The translations under genes and the position numbers were made by a program. Positions 63,760 through 64,000 of a DNA stretch of 64,000 bases are shown here, in pieces (within the stretch, counting starts at the first letter, position 1; each line of letters opens with the position of its first letter). The stretch is from Streptomyces sp. NBC_00237 (GTDB lineage Bacteria > Actinomycetota > Actinomycetes > Streptomycetales > Streptomycetaceae). The notes beneath the pieces were generated by a model. The model ran no database searches, was not told the origin of the DNA, and was given only the letters and a program-made list of their open reading frames with translations. The stretch covers positions 186,001 through 250,000 of the forward strand of contig NZ_JAPEMT010000005.1 of the NCBI RefSeq assembly GCF_026342435.1, read 5' to 3'.

Positions 63760-64000
63760 TCAGAGCTTCGACAGCTCGTCCACCAGATCGTCCAGCCCCA
63801 GCGAGCCCTGCGACAGCGCCGCCATGTGCCACGCCTTCAGGTCGAAGGACTCCCCGTGCGCCGCACGCGCGTTCTCGCGGCCCTTCAGCCACGCCCGCTC
63901 GCCCAGCTTGTAGCCGATCGCCTGCCCCGGCATCGACAGGTACCGGGTCATCTCGCTCTCGACGTAGTCTGCCGGACGCCCGCTGTGCAGCCCGAAGAAC
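63760..64000 (-). CDS. DUF885 family protein (M3-like metallopeptidase), C-terminal fragment
   Basis: The frame enters from the right edge (FFGLHSGRPADYVESE) and runs 79 codons to its stop. MTRYLSMPGQAIGYKLGERAW and LSQGSLGLDDLVDELSKL are typical of the C-terminal end of DUF885 proteins, which are usually about 560 aa and contain an HExxH-like site upstream. Truncated only by the window edge. Confidence 0.88.
   Translation of the reverse strand, partial: FFGLHSGRPADYVESEMTRYLSMPGQAIGYKLGERAWLKGRENARAAHGESFDLKAWHMAALSQGSLGLDDLVDELSKL

Overview
The window is high-GC actinobacterial DNA, almost certainly from a Streptomyces. Third codon positions are nearly all G or C, LuxR-type two-component pairs abound, and neighbours such as SbcC/SbcD, an Lrp regulator and a DUF885 peptidase look like a Streptomyces chromosome. 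Everything here was read by eye; no searches were run.

Layout. (1) 1-3.9 kb: right end of an integrated mobile element, with a C5 cytosine methyltransferase that carries an overlapping second coding frame and a large serine integrase of clearly lower GC. The integrase end abuts a CoA-binding-protein gene that has lost its 3' half, so the attachment site lies inside that gene. (2) 4.1-10.8 kb: a small RiPP-like locus of the thiazole/oxazole-modified (TOMM/LAP) kind: a 63-aa candidate precursor translationally coupled to a fused E1-like/YcaO cyclodehydratase, a two-component pair, an orphan SagB N-terminal-like protein and a winged-helix regulator. (3) 11.0-about 49 kb: a non-ribosomal peptide cluster of the mannopeptimycin type. 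(4) 49-52.3 kb: lipoprotein plus ABC transporter, possibly part of the cluster. (5) 52.4-64 kb: ordinary chromosomal genes (IMPACT family, sbcD, sbcC, APC permease, zinc-ribbon/HTH protein, Lrp, rhodanese, SDR, ATP-grasp, DUF885).

How the NRPS cluster works together (inference from family knowledge). MppP-, MppR- and MppQ-like enzymes would turn L-Arg into L-enduracididine, and an MppO/VioC-like iron/2-oxoglutarate oxygenase would beta-hydroxylate it. Two NRPSs with overlapping start/stop codons hold six modules: A-T, C-A-T-E, C-A-T, C-A-T-E, C-A-T, C-A-T-E. This predicts a hexapeptide of alternating L and D residues. It has no lipo-starter domain and no terminal thioesterase domain; the next gene, overlapping by ATGA, is a penicillin-binding-protein-type thioesterase expected to cyclise the peptide head to tail. 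A polyprenol-phosphate mannose synthase (GT2-GtrA), a GT-C glycosyltransferase and an acyltransferase-3 protein match the mannosylation and acylation of mannopeptimycins. An MFS pump, an MbtH-like protein and two regulators complete the set. The binding-pocket residues I can read (module 1 Thr/Ser-like, module 4 Phe/Tyr-like, module 6 Thr) suggest a product different from the mannopeptimycins as I remember them. Adenylation domain 5 has lost its catalytic A10 lysine.

Short tandem repeats of 12-35 bp, each array with its own unit, lie in several intergenic spacers and protein linkers of regions 2-4.
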